Shown here: positions 23,899-37,900 of the stretch, one piece after another
How the letters are laid out: every line of letters starts with the position of its first letter
Position numbering within the stretch: the stretch's first letter is position 1
Source of the DNA: Tubiluchus corallicola
Lineage: Eukaryota > Priapulida > Priapulimorpha > Priapulimorphida > Tubiluchidae
Reading direction: 5' to 3'
Length of the DNA: 64,000 nt
Assembly: GCA_030141605.1 (NCBI GenBank)
Contig: JAQGDQ010000063.1
Location: 62,001 to 126,000, forward strand
Program-made: the position numbers and the translations under genes
Notes under the pieces: model-generated
Database searches by the model: none
Told to the model about the DNA's origin: nothing
Seen by the model: only the letters and a program-made list of their open reading frames with translations

Positions 23899-26800
23899 TC
23901 AACTGTAACTGCTTCTTGACATGTCCGTGCTGTCGTCATCACCGCCACCTCCATATAAATTAGCTAATTTTTGGAAACGTGGTCCCCAGTCATCTAGATA
24001 ATCAAAATTCAAATCATCTCCATCAGATGAACCAAGAGAACTGAGGCTGCCAACGCTGCTTCCTTCACCTTCATAGTTATAGTTGAGCACACCATCTGGT
24101 GGTCCAAACTCTGGATCGTTGTCTGCGTCATCTAACCTTTCATTTATAAAATCACCTACATCAACATTGTCTGGTTTGACAGGTGGCATTCTCAATTGTC
24201 TAGGCTCAGCTTGTCTGTAAGCATAAGGTGGTTCTTCCAAGCTAGAAGACATATTAGGATCTACTGGCTTTCGTAGGAATGTAATATCATACCCATCATG
24301 ATCCTCTTCACCACCTCCTTCATCATGGTAATGTATAATGTTCTCTTTAATATCGTCCTCACTACTGAACTCTGCTGGATACTTCTCTTCTGTTTTTCTC
24401 ACACGAAATACAATAAAGACAATGATCAGCAGTAACAATAACAGCAGGCAAATGATAAGTGCTGCAAGAGCTCCCGCACTTAAAGTCACCACAGGTTCTG
24501 TAATTCCAGATCCAATCTCACAATATATGCCAGAATAGTCATTAAAACAATGACATGTAAAATTCCCCTCAATGTTTTCACAGATACCATTATTAAGACA
24601 TGGATTAATTAAGCCTAAGCATTCATTAATATCAAGACAATCATCATTTGCTTCATTTGGCTCATATCCATCTGGACACTGACATTCTGCATGATACCAC
24701 AAACTTACACAAATGAAAGGTGGATCGCATTCGACAGCGAAACACCAATCTGTATCATCAGTGCAATCATCTTCAACATTATAACTGGTACTAAACGCAT
24801 AGTCATTATTTCCGCTGAGTGGCAGATGCACTTGTGAATACCTTATGTCATTAATGCAGCCAATAAAATCACTGACAACTCTTTGGTATTGATCTATCTC
24901 TGCACCAGCTATCACATCGTCCTTATCTATGTCAATCAGGCGAAAGTCATTTGGCTGCCCTATAAGTTCTCCTTGCTTTCCCCGACCGCCACCATCAATT
25001 TTCAGGAAGATGTCACTTCCAAATCGCTCCACATGTGCAGTGTGCCACTCTCCATCATTTGGTACAAATGACGGTAGCTCCACCCACCTAGGTCCACTTC
25101 CAAGATCACATCCAAACTCTACTAGTTTGTTACGAATTCTTAACAACACATACTCATTAAGGTAAATGTCTGTTCCTTTGGCAATAAAGATTACTCCCTC
25201 TAGTATAACTGTGCGAAAAGATACGAACAACTCAGTCCAGTCAGGCCTGAGCTCTATTTCATCAGTAAACTGATAATGAAGGTAGCTTTCATCAGACCAG
25301 TAGTGTTCTGCTATTATTTCATCACATCTGTCTCCTTGCCATCCAGAAAAGCATTCACATTTTCCTACCGATCCATCCATGTAACCATTACATTCTCCAT
25401 TGATGCACAATGGTGGTATACTATTTGCATCACAAGAAGCATCTGTCTGTGAGCACCCTGCAGAACTTCCTTCTGAAAGACCGGGGTTTCCCAAATCATA
25501 CAGGCGGCCATCTTGGTTAACATTCTTGATGCACCCATCAAATCCATCTCTAAAGCTTAATTCCAAATAATTTATTTCAGCATTAGACATTCCACCTAGC
25601 TGCAAAGGAGTAACCACATTTAAAAACGAATTGTCCCCAGGAGTGTAACCTGATGCTTTGCAACTTGATTCATCAAGATTTCCACTTTCAGTTTGCATGT
25701 TAAGGTTTTTACATCTATCTATAACTAAGGTAATTTCTTTTCTATCAGCTATAATATCTATCTGATGCCACATCCCATCAGCAAGATTCTGGGACTTCAC
25801 AGTTAACTCCAGAGTACCTGTCCCATGGTTGATAAGAAGTCTTGGTTGACCACTGACAAGTTCCACTCCAATGTAGTCTTTTGGCTCGGTAGGATAAGGT
25901 TCGCGAATAGGGCCATTGTACAGGAAAAGGCCATTTGGAGACTGGGTAATGAACTCAAATGTGAGCCGACTCTCTTCACATTGCTGAAGTGGTTCAAACC
26001 AAGCCCAGCCAACACTAGTAAAACTACGAGTGGTCAACTGACAACGAGGGCCAAGAAATCCTTCCAAACAGTTGCACTTTACACCTGATGCTGTATTTGT
26101 GCATGTCCCACCATTTAAACAAGCTGCATAAGGAGAATTGCAGTTCTCAAGAACAGAGCCATCTTTCATGTCGCAAACACAGTCTGACTCTGTGATTGTA
26201 GTTACTGCCAGAAGTGATGTTGTGTTAGTATTAATGTAAGTTGGATTAAGAGAAGTAGTAAGAACAGTGCGACATCCTGGTGCACCTTGGCAAATTTCTT
26301 CGATGCACTCATCAACAGGAACTAATACAATATTCATATCAGTTGCACTTTCAATCTCTGCCAAGTTATTTGCTACAGCACCATCTAATTTTTCAGCTGG
26401 ATAATATGGTGAACCACTCGCTGCATAGCGAACATCAATTTCAGGTGGATCTCTATCTTCACGATCCATAACACTGAAGATTAATACTTTTTCAACATTC
26501 ACATTTGCAGTAGCAGCTATTTGTTTCTTAAAGCTTTCAAGTTTGCTTTCTACTTTTTGGCTTTCAGTGCCAGTATCTATAAATTGTTCTGCTGTCATGT
26601 CACGAATTCGAACTGACCCAGAGTTAAAAACTGCATCATCCCAGATACTCTGCACATCAACATTTACAGTTGACACAACTTCCGCATTATGCTTTGCATC
26701 ATACACAACAACTTTGAATGAATATTCTCCAGCAGGAGTTCTGCCTTTGATTAACACTGCCCCAGAATTTTCATCAACTAAGAAATATTCTGGCTGAGGA

Positions 26801-29800
26801 TCTTGGATTGTGAATGTCTTGTCACCAACATCCCAATCATCGACATCTTCTGCATACACAGTTCCTATTTCAGTATTGTCTGGAATACTGTTTTTATAAT
26901 TAAACACGCTGATCGATTTAGTTCCTGGTTTATGTAAGTTATCATTGTCATCATTAACTGTAACTGTTAAAAGGTCCACATCACAAATTTGATCTCTGTC
27001 ACATATCTCTATGGGTACTTTAAACGACTTATCATGCTGCCTATCCATAGTTCTTTTAGTAAGAAGTTGCACACCAGTATTTCCTGGACAATCACTTACT
27101 ACTTTATTAATCTCAAAATCATCTTCATAGGGAAAGTTTAAGGTTTTCGTGAATGAAAATGGAGGTGACACCTCTGGTGTATCCATAGCACAAGCTACTG
27201 GCAAAAGCTGTGACCCAGCAGGTGTTTGATCATCAACTCTAATATCATAATCTTCAGCAAAGCGAGGATATGGCTCAACCAACTCCAAATTTAACATGGC
27301 TTCACTTCTAACTGCAGGATCAAACGTCATAATTGCAAAGATTCTAACATTGTACCATTCCTGATCATTTCGTATTAAATCTTCATTAAGAATTACAAAG
27401 CCACTGTTATCAATTCTGAAGCGCTGATAAGGATCTGAGTCCCATGAGTAATCCACAGCATAAGTAAATTCTTGAAAATCTGATTCTTGCGAGTGTGCTA
27501 TAAACTGAGTTACAGTTGTATCTGTTAATGCATCTTTTTCACGCAAACTGACACTTTTATTGTCATCTTCGAATTTTGGCGGTGTATCTGGCAAGTTGTT
27601 TAATCTAAGAACAACCTTAGTACTGTCCACATGATTTGGGTGACCATCCGTGACACTGACATCAAACTCAATCACTCGGTGTTGAGGATTTTCATAATCT
27701 AATTCTTCTTTTGCCTGAAGTATTCCTGTCCCTGTTTTAGGATCAGATACAAGATGGAACATTTCCACTATGTCATTATTTACTATTGAAAATTCAAGCT
27801 TTGCATTATCTCCTACATCTTCATCATATGCATCCATTCGAAGAAGAAAAGAATATTCTGGCAATCCTTCATCTACAGTAACATCATATGAAGATTCATT
27901 AAACTTGGGTGAATTATCATTTTTGTCAACAATATGAATTACAACTTCTTGTTGCTCACCAATAAGAGGTGGAGTACCTTGGTCTCTCGCATTTATTTTG
28001 ATATAGTATGTATCTTCCTGTTCTCGATCAAATTTTCTTGCAGATTTTACCTCTCCCGTGTCTGCATCAATGGAAAATTCATCACTGTGCTCCATCTCAT
28101 AGACTATTGTCCCTCCAGGAGTTCCTTTTTTATCATAATCTGTTGCAGTTGCCAGCATTACTGCTGTCTGTGGAAATTCTCCTTCTAGTATATAGCCATG
28201 TATCAGTCCATCCAAGCCCACATCAAGCCAATATGGAGGATAATTATTTTCATCTTCTAGTGTAACTATAACTTTGGTGTAGCCAGTGTTGCCTACACTG
28301 TCCATCACAGACACCAACAGATTGTACACTTCTTGACCATAAGGAGGGTCCCTTATCAGTGGTTTGTTCATTGTAATGTCACCAGTTTGCTTGTCTATGG
28401 AAAAGGCAGGATCATCTGCAGGAAGTGAACCTTGCCCACTCAGTTCAAACTGAAATGCATCATCTGGTGAATCAGGATCAGCAAAATTACCATGAGCTTT
28501 GAAAATGTTAATAGGAGCATTTGTATTTCTTTCAGGTGTAGATATATTATATTCATTTTCAGTGAATGACGGCGGTCGCAAATTTTCAATCCTAAGAGTT
28601 ATCTGCAGTTGACACGTGCTGCTTTGACTACCATCTGTTATTGCAGCAGTTATGTTATAAAAATTTTTTATCTGGTAGTCAAGCTGCTTTTGAACGTAGA
28701 CTTCTCCTGTCATTTGTCCTATTCCAAATGAACCTAATTCATTACCATCAACTATGTAATAGTGTAGAATTGTAAAATATGAATTGTCTTCCGCAGAAAG
28801 TGTGAACACATTTGATCCAACAGACAGAGATTCTGACACATTAGCACTGTATGTAGATTGCTGGAACTTTGGTATGTTAACTCTGGAATCCATAACTACT
28901 ATGTTTACGGTAGCAGTTGCTGAATTAGGTGCATCTCCACTGTCTATATCTGAACTTGCGCCATCTTCTGCTCTCACAGTTATATAGTATTCTGCTTTGT
29001 TGCTGTCAATTGTTTCCTTAATGAAGAGTGAACCATTGTCCTTGTCAATCCCAAACACAGTGTAATCATTAACATGATCAATGCTGTAAGTAACTTTATT
29101 ATTTGGATACGTGCCATCTTTATCAGTTGCGCTAACTTGAAAGAAATGTGTGCCAATTGTGTCATTATCTTTTACGCTTGTAGTATACAAGGAAGCTGTA
29201 AATTCAGGCTTGTTCATGTTCATGTCCTCTACATCAACTAGCACACTTTCATCTGTATACAGTTGAGCACCATTTGCGCTTCTTTGCTGGACTCTCACTG
29301 GCAACATGTATTCATTTACAACATTGTAATCAAGGCTTCCCTGAAGTGTTATGTTCATGGAATTTTGTATTTGTGTGTTTCCTGCTGTATAAGAAAATTC
29401 CCCATTTGCATTAGTGTTTGGTGTGTTGCCCTTCATGTTAAAGTCAAAGCTTATCATAACAGGATCTTCGCTGCCAACCCCATCGTTTCCTGGATCGACT
29501 GTTAAAGAAACAATATTAATATTACGGTCATTTTCTTTAACATCTATTGGTGAATTTGGTATGTTAATCCAAACTGGAGGTGATGCATATGACGGATTGT
29601 AGAACTGAAAATATACAACAACGGTACCTTCCCTTGGAGATGCACCATTGTCTTTTGCATTTACTTTAACTGAATGTTCCTGAACGGTCTCTGGTGGTGG
29701 ATCTGGTGTTGATTTCACTCTTATCTCTCCATAACTAAGACCCGCAATTTCTGTGGTGTGTATTGTAAAATATTGATCATCCCCACCATCAAATGTGTAG

Positions 29801-32800
29801 TCAACGGTGCCATTTTCCCCTTCATCATAATCAACTGCTAAGATATTTATGCAAACTGAATTTATTGAGATATCACTAGGCAGAGCTTTCCGATAGTCAG
29901 TTAACTGAAATGTGGGGTTGTGGTTGTTGATGTCTAAAATGGTAACTTTAAATGTGCATGTTGCAACTAGTGGCAAAGCTGTACTGCCATCTGGCACCTT
30001 AGTCTTTGCTGTAACAGTAACATAGATCTCATCCTGTTGAAGTCGGTCGAATGATTGAATATTTTTTATTTCTCCTGTATCTTCATTTACGTGAAACAAG
30101 TTAGCAGGGTTTTCCACTTTATATGTTACATCAGACACTTTACCCGTTTCCTTGTCTTTTGCAGTAATATTAAGTATAGGCGTATTAACTGGCGTTGCAT
30201 CACCCTCATAAACAGCAGTTTCACTGTAGTTATCGCACTCGGGAAAATACGGTTCAATATTTTCCACAGTGTAAACAATCACATATACCAAAGCCAGAGA
30301 AGTATGAAAAGGAGGCTCATAATCACAGCATGCTGAATCATCCTGTGCTGACACTTCAATCTCATAGAAGTCTGAATCAATTAACCGAACAGTTGTAATG
30401 ACACCAGTTTTTGAGTCAATTTGAAAAATCTGACCAGGGTTAGTAACAATGCTGTAAGTGATTCCATCATTGTCATGGTCAATCGCATTTACTGCAGTCA
30501 CTAACGATCCAGGTCTTGCATTTTCAGCAACTGTTGCATTATAAGGAGAGTTTATGAATTCTGGCGCACGGGTATTCTTGTTTTTGATATATAGTATCAA
30601 TGTACTGACATCTTCTCGGTAAGGTACTTGTCCTTTCCTATCCTGTGCAACTACCGAAATTCTATATGGTGATTGGGAGTAATCCAGTCGTACCAGATTT
30701 CTGACCACACCATTTTCATCTATTGTAAAACGGTTGTCATTGCTTTTATACAAAATTTCTGCATTTAAACCATCGTCTAGATCTGTAGCTAGGACTGTTG
30801 CTATAGGTGTAACATTAACTTCAGCTTTTTCATCTACATCAAACTCAACAAATGGATTCATTACGAAATGTGGATCATGGTTATTTACATCTGTTACTTG
30901 TAGAATTAATTCAGTTTCAGACTGTTCACTTCCTGGAACTTGCTCAATAGCTGCAACCTTATATCCAAAAGTTTTCTTTTGATCCGGATCTGAATAATTG
31001 AGATCTGACATCTGCAGAACTACATTACCACTGTTGGCATCCGGTATTTCAAAACTGCCATCACTGTTCATAGAATATAAAATTTTATTTTTTGTGAAAG
31101 ACTTTGCCATTATGGTTTCCACTACAACACCATATGATATATTTTCATAGACACGAGTAATATACTCCACCTGTGCAAACTGGGGAGGGCGAGGTCCCAC
31201 CATGATAGATACCGTCTCTAAAGGTGTAACTTGTTTTTCTGAGCCACTGCTATTCCTTGCATTCACACGTAAAATGAAATGTTCTCCAAGTGGATAGCTT
31301 CCTGAAAATTAATTTAATTTTAATTTACTTGGGAGATATTCAAGTTAAGGACATGTTCAGCTATTCTTACTGTTTATGCTTCAGTTTTGTTTCAGAAAAA
31401 TAAAGCAAGTAAAGAAAACAGATTTCAATGAGAAATAGACAATCAAATGTTCAGTGATGTGTTTACATCTCCATTTTGCAAGGAAATATTGTTGCATATT
31501 ATTGCGTACTACATTTGCAAAGAAAAATGGAAAATTCACTCCTCAACGACAGCTTAAAACCTTGAACCATCACTTCATATGCACATAAAGGATGTTTTCT
31601 TATTTTCCTACCGCCACTCTTTCTTCTCTTTCTCGTACACTCTTTCAGTCCCCCTCTCTTTCTTTCTTTCTCTCTCTCTCTCTTGTGTAAAGTACAAGCT
31701 TGTTTGTACATGCTTGTGTGCCTGCCCGCACATGTGTATCATATCACAAGGCAGCTATAACATAAACTTTTTGGCAGCACAGTTGAAAAAGTATGTGTAC
31801 TATCTTTAAAAGCAATATGTCCAGATATGAATCACTGTGTACTTAAAGCAAATTATTTATGTCATATTCTTACTAGCTTTCAGCTACATGTATCATATTA
31901 TTATCTCCTGTGAAGTAAATACATCTTTAATAAATTGAGATAAACACGTCACGTGCAGACATTCAAGAAACGCCAATCATAGTTTTGTCATGCATTAAGG
32001 TTTTGATGAAACAGCTCCGTGAGGACAACATTACATCGCCTATTCGATGATATTTGAAGGGCTCAAAAATGGCTGAACGCGTCCTGTATATATGACATAA
32101 TGCCGTAGAATTATGTCTATGGCATCAATAAACAAAAATTACAATTACTGGGTAATTTTTCAACACCCATTAAAATTCGACGAGTCTTTCTCTGACTTGC
32201 AGTTGGCGTTGGTCAAAGAAAAAAAGACAAGTCCTAACAATATTTTTGTATTTGGTTACAATAATAGTTTATTAGTAACGGGAGAGAAGACAAGTTAACG
32301 ACCCTCCGAAAATGGTTCCTATGCAGTTTCATTTGCCAAACTTAGCGTATTGTCTTTGGATATTTCTGCCTCTATAAAGGAGGAATCCGGGCGGATATAA
32401 ATATAGCGAGAATGTGCAAGACCTATCAACAGCATTCAGTGTCTCTTCTAACAAGGTATATTAAGATCAGATCTTTGGAACTATCTTCGACAATCAGCTA
32501 GGTTCTTGTCCTGCCACAACCAGGATCAGTGATATATCAGTGATAACTATAATAACTAACTATGAAGTGACTACAAACTTGCTAACATAGAAGCTGGTTT
32601 GGTTCATATTTCGTTAAGCCCAGGTCTAATGAATACGTGTAGGAATGTGTCTAATGTGTAGGAATATATTCAACATTATAAATACGCGACTTTGTAATTG
32701 GAGACTGCCTAATTTTTGTGACACGTATTGTAATTTCTATTCAAATAGGTCAAATCTATGTGAAAAAGTAGCCACCGTCATACAGCTTCACAACTTTTTG

Positions 32801-34984
32801 AGGTTCCCGATACAGACAGAACTTCTAAACTTTCCGAATATTTTCACTTTTCAATTAACCTAAAATATAATTTCTGCATATTCCTATTTCTATGTACATA
32901 TTCGGCAAGCAGTGGGTACAAAGTACTTGGGTTTAAAATACATTACTGTATCTTTCGCGCACAATACCTAGTAAGCGATAACTGCCAAACTAATGAATCA
33001 TAACCCTTAGCACTGCTGCTTTCAAGATTTAAAAATTCAAAGAAATAATAATCAAAATAAAAATATTAATAATGACCCAAAAATCTGTGCAAGGTATCAA
33101 CTTCCTAGATTCCCTTTAAAGCCGAGATAAATTGGTAACAGGCACACAGGCAAAGGACAGACAGAGCAACAAATAATTCTACGGTTGCCCACTACGTAGG
33201 TGAACTATAAGATTATTGTTATTAGAGATAGTTACAAGGATGGGATTCCAAGATTTTAAGTGACTTTTATTTTCAGAAGAAATTGACACAATAGACAGAG
33301 CATTTATTTGTGTACAATGCGAAAATTTTGACGCATTTAAATAAGGCATCTTTAAAGGACAAGAAAACGGGTACCTGAAGTAGGTTTCAGAAAAATCGCC
33401 TTAAAAAATTATACTACTTTACAGCATTTTTATGCGTACACCGTGCTCACGTTGAAGGGAATTTTTGTTTGCTTTCATTTTAAATCTCCCACAATACTGT
33501 TCCGACGGCGCCATTACATGACGTCACTACGCAAAAGTAAATCAGGGAAAGAAAAGGCAATGTAAAATTATGTCGCAAAAAACTTTCGATGCAAATCAAT
33601 ATTACTTTCCATTTCACTTACCTACTGGAAAGACTTATGTAACTAGAAATAATAATTTAAAATGTTTGTACTAATTGGTAAAATGTCGTTGACTCACCCT
33701 CCAGGGTGCACTACTAACTAACCAAACAATGTATTTTTAATCTTATTAACAAGATACAGTAATTTACAATTTTGTAATTTAATTTAATGTAATTTATCTA
33801 AACTTGTTTTAAACGACCTCCATCAAAATGACGGCGCCTAACACTCAGCGCGGGAATTTAAATTTAAACGTTTTATACAGCGTTGCCGCAGACGCAAACC
33901 CCACATGCAAAAAGGCAGTACGCAAGTGGTATAAAATTTCAAGAGAAGTTTTTAAAGCTTTACGTAAGTGGAGGGTTTTCTTGTGCTTTAAATTCTTTAT
34001 GGAGACAAATATCGTGGAGACAAATGAACAATGCATACTGTGTGTATGAAGCATGACGAAGAAGAAAGGATATTTCAATGGTTTTGATGAAGCTATTACC
34101 ACACATTGTATTTTAGTAGTAAATGTTTGCCACTTCTTTTCTCACTAAATGCATGCTTTCGAAACTTTATTATGCACTGTATTCTTAAAATGAAATTTGT
34201 TTCACATTTTAATAATAACCCTGACAAATAGATTGAAAGCTCGTAAAAAATGACTGAGTTTATGATATACTGGGCTTTTCTAAGTTTTTATGGATTGGAT
34301 TAGGCCTGGGCCACGAAATATTAACCAACCGTGACTAGCTAGTCTTGTACAAATGCGTCTGAAAGTAAAACTGGCAATAATACTTTAAGATATATACTTT
34401 AATTACTGGTACGTATATGTATAACTACCTGCAGCTGCACGAGTGGTACGAACGTATCCCTGAAAAGGATCAACTTGAAATAGACCTTCACTGTTGTAAT
34501 CCAACACAAGATTATACACCACATCGTCAGTTCCATCACCATCTACTGTCGACAGTATATACACTAGTTCATTGCTAGATGCTTGAGGGTTTAACACTGC
34601 TTGAAATGGATATGGCGAATTATTGAATATTGGTTTACCATCGTCCACAATATTAATTACTACGTCAGCGTATTCATCACTTTTGCTCACCAGATCTGTA
34701 ATCTTCACTTTTAATTCAATAACACTTCGGCTCTGCATATCCAAATGTCTATTTTCCTTGACGTATAAACGACCATGGTAAGGATCTACACCGACATAAT
34801 AATCTTCTTTTACCACCTTAAACCTCAGGTTTGAAGATTCGCCATTCGACTGATTTTGGAGCGAACAGTTTGGTATAGTTCCAATGGTACTGACCGTTAC
34901 GTTGCAGACTAGATCAGTTACAATAAGACGAGCTAAATCACATAAAATAACAAACGGTAAGTATTTTCCGAAGTAAAGAGCCAT
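23899..34984 (-). CDS. Type III classical cadherin (DN-cadherin-like), about 2652 aa in two coding exons
   Basis: Exon 1 is 34984-34429 (start MALYFGKYLPFVILC, a signal peptide). Exon 2 is 31301-23899, a single 7403-base exon; the phase-1 junction restores a Gly codon. Residue positions are approximate. There are about 15 cadherin repeats to ~1700, most with degenerate calcium motifs and one canonical DKNDNSP. A membrane-distal region leads to an EGF (~1900), laminin G, EGF (~2140), laminin G, and two further EGFs (~2370-2445, the last calcium-binding type DINEC). The membrane helix is ~2456-2480 and the tail ~170 residues. The tail has the p120-catenin-like juxtamembrane block (IHYHDEGGGEEDHDGYD) and the beta-catenin-binding block (SLSSLGSSDGDD, then FDYLDDWGPRFQKLANLYGG). 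This is the adherens-junction receptor architecture of non-chordate animals: homophilic adhesion outside, catenins inside. Confidence 0.95.
31615..31686 (+). repeat. CT-rich tract in cadherin intron 1
   Basis: TTCTTTCTTTCTCTCTCTCT-type simple sequence on the plus strand, purine-rich in the direction of cadherin transcription. It lies about 310 bases into the 3' end of the intron. Confidence 0.75.
33519..33526. promoter_or_regulatory. Palindromic CRE motif in cadherin intron 1
   Basis: TGACGTCA is a perfect CREB/ATF consensus. It sits beside GACGGCGCCATTA, and GACGGCGCC recurs at about 33829; both are locally GC-rich in an AT-rich intron. An intronic enhancer or alternative promoter is possible. 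The motif alone is weak evidence. Confidence 0.3.
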
Positions 34985-37900
34985 GTTGGAATGATTTTCA
35001 CCCAAAATTTATGTTAACTCGTGTGTGACATAGATTTCCTTGTGCGCTAGACAATTTCTGAAGTCAAGTACGTATACACAAAATTAATGTTTTCACAAAT
35101 ACACTGTAACTGAAGAACATTCATTTTCTGCACTAGCAAAATCGACAGTTACACACTGAAATTCATTTGACCAGACAGCACACAGCAAAGTACCACACAG
35201 AACAACAATTTAGTTCTGACGTGCACGTAATACATGATTTCGTATGAAAACATTTAAGCTTGAACTTTGAGCCGGACTGACACACCTGCAAGTAACACAA
35301 TAAACCCAACGCTCAATTTATTCTACTGTACACGCCGACCGTCTACCTGACACAGGTGAATTACCTCATTCACGCATGCGCAGACGCCGTTCTTCGTTCT
35401 CACAGGTATAATACTACAAGAATATTGACGCCTTGCTCATGTCGGCTTGGTGGAAATTCTTTGTGTGTTGAATGTGCAGCATGAATAGCTTCACCGCTGG
35501 ATGCCACATGTTGGGGAAATGATTACCCATGGAAAGCTGCGTCCAATTGTATGCTCTAAAGTTTTGAACGCTAGCAAGTAGCAACGAAATTCACATAATT
35601 ACAACTACCCTAGGGTGGATCCATCACTGAAGTCCTTATCTCGTGATAGTTATGCGGTTGTTTGCATTCTAGAACATCTTGTGGCGTGCTAGAAACGTTT
35701 CACATTGATTCGCAGAACTAGTCGAAGTTAAGCTTTTCTTCATGTCCTTCACACGTGATAATGGCCTCCATCTTGATGCCTTTTGTACAATATTTTAATT
35801 CATTTCATTTTTTCCAAAATTTCATTAACACCGTGTTTGTTTAAATTTACTTCGTTCTGCGTCACCTACCTTATGTTTGTAGAAAAAGTGCAATAGTAAA
35901 TGTACTTGTGCAACTATATTACTGCAACTTACAAAAATGAATTACACCTTAAATAGATAAATAAAATTTGTGCAAATAAAGTTTTTGCATTTCTAACTGT
36001 CTCTCTGCACGTAGACTTTTTAGATTTCTGAACTAGGTTAGCAGACATTATTTTTGTTTAAAGAAACGGTTTGTTAATTTCTCTGAAAATTCCTACGTGA
36101 TGTGATACTATAACGGATTTCGAATTATGATACACCATGGCATTGGCCATGTTAGCATTGATCCTGCGAACTTACAACAATGTAACAATTGGTAGGTTGG
36201 TCTTTCTTACACTGGTTATTTGTTAAAATATTAATTACTGTGTGCAATTTTTGATGTTGTTTTTAGCAACAGTACTTCGTGGAATTGTCGAACTTTGGAT
36301 GTAAATTAGTGGTTATTATTTTGATTCCCAACACTCTAAACTACTTTATTCTTGCAACACAGTTTATTTTAACAAGCCTGAAAAAGTTCAGGGTGAAAAG
36401 GATACTACCGCATTTCAGTCATTTTTTCATCATTTACTATTCTTCGAGCAGTCAATTAATTTCTAATAGGCTCCCCCATGTGTATTACTGCACAGTTTTA
36501 GCTCCATTCATTCACCTTACTTTGATACATGAACACACGTCCAAAATCTACGAAGTCGCTAGAAATTAATAACAAAATTGAAAAGTAAGAACCATATCAG
36601 AAATAAACATTTTTTGATGAATTTATTACAAATAAACTTCAATTTTCACAAATAAACGTAATGGTAGAATGCTTACAGTTATTGAACAAATAAAATCTGT
36701 AAGTACTAGTATTTGCTAGTTTTATTTACTTAAACTGTCAATATTATATGGGACCATTTACCAGTTTTTGAATTATATTTAGTGGTTCGTGAATTTTTTA
36801 CCAGTAAGTGAAGTGTTTGTAATGCATACGAAGCCTTGCTTTGGAGTGCATTGTTGCTACAATTACAGTAGGTTATAATAAGCAAATGTCACTAGTTATT
36901 TTTCCATGTTCTTGGTTCTAACCCGGAGTTCTAAGCAAAGCAAAACACATGCATTCCTAAAACTGCAGCAAGCGCTATAAAAAAAATCCAATCAACGATA
37001 AACTGTTACAGATTCCTTATAATGAAAACAAAAAAAATATTTTCCAAAAATGTCTGCATTTTGAAAGATGATCAGAAAACTTTTAATTTGGTGTAGGGTG
37101 TTGCTGAAAAGGATTTCGGAACTGTAACTCAAATTGTGAGTAGCGCTCTTAACGTAGAATTTTCGAACAGCTAGAGTTCGGATAGCTGCTTCGCAAGCTC
37201 ACAAAATGCTTGCATTGTGGCGTCCTCTGCTGCACAAAAGCTGAATCTTCCTGAGCTAACACTAGTTAAATGAAATGTGGTGCATACATTTGATAGTGGT
37301 GTGTCAGTTAGTTGATTAGTTCTTATACATATATATATACTTCGGTAGACTGAAAGCCGAAATCCACTACTCAAAGACAGACCTACAAAATGAGATAGAT
37401 GTGGGGTAACCCAGGTTCACCATTTATGCAGCATTCAACTTTTTAGTTCTCCAATTTGTAGCGCGGACGATATAATTTCTGATGAAGTACACAGTGTCAT
37501 GTGAAGCACAGTCAAATAATAAATGCGAAGCGCAACAACGTGTGATGCACACAGATCCAAATAAAAATAATTTTATTTCAATGATTGTTGGTACTTGGAA
37601 ATCATGCACATTATGTTTAACTATAATATTGATATAAATTTGGCGACCATAAATTCAATCACTGTCATGGTGAAGAAAAGCATATCAACAATGAAATCAA
37701 TTTATTTATAAAAAAAAGAAATTAAAAATAAAACGGAAAGCATGACAACGTTAAGATTTTTTAAAAAACAGTAGTTTTGAAAGGCAAGCTTATGTGGGAA
37801 AACGTCGATTAGATGAAATGAAGCAAATTGTGGCTATAAGGCTTAATAATTACTTACAAGGCTATAAGCTTAATAATTAATAATAATTGTTAATAATAAA

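Noticed and set aside
24338-30982. Many short plus-strand frames opposite the cadherin exon
   Set aside because: They are antisense shadows of a long, clearly conserved coding frame.
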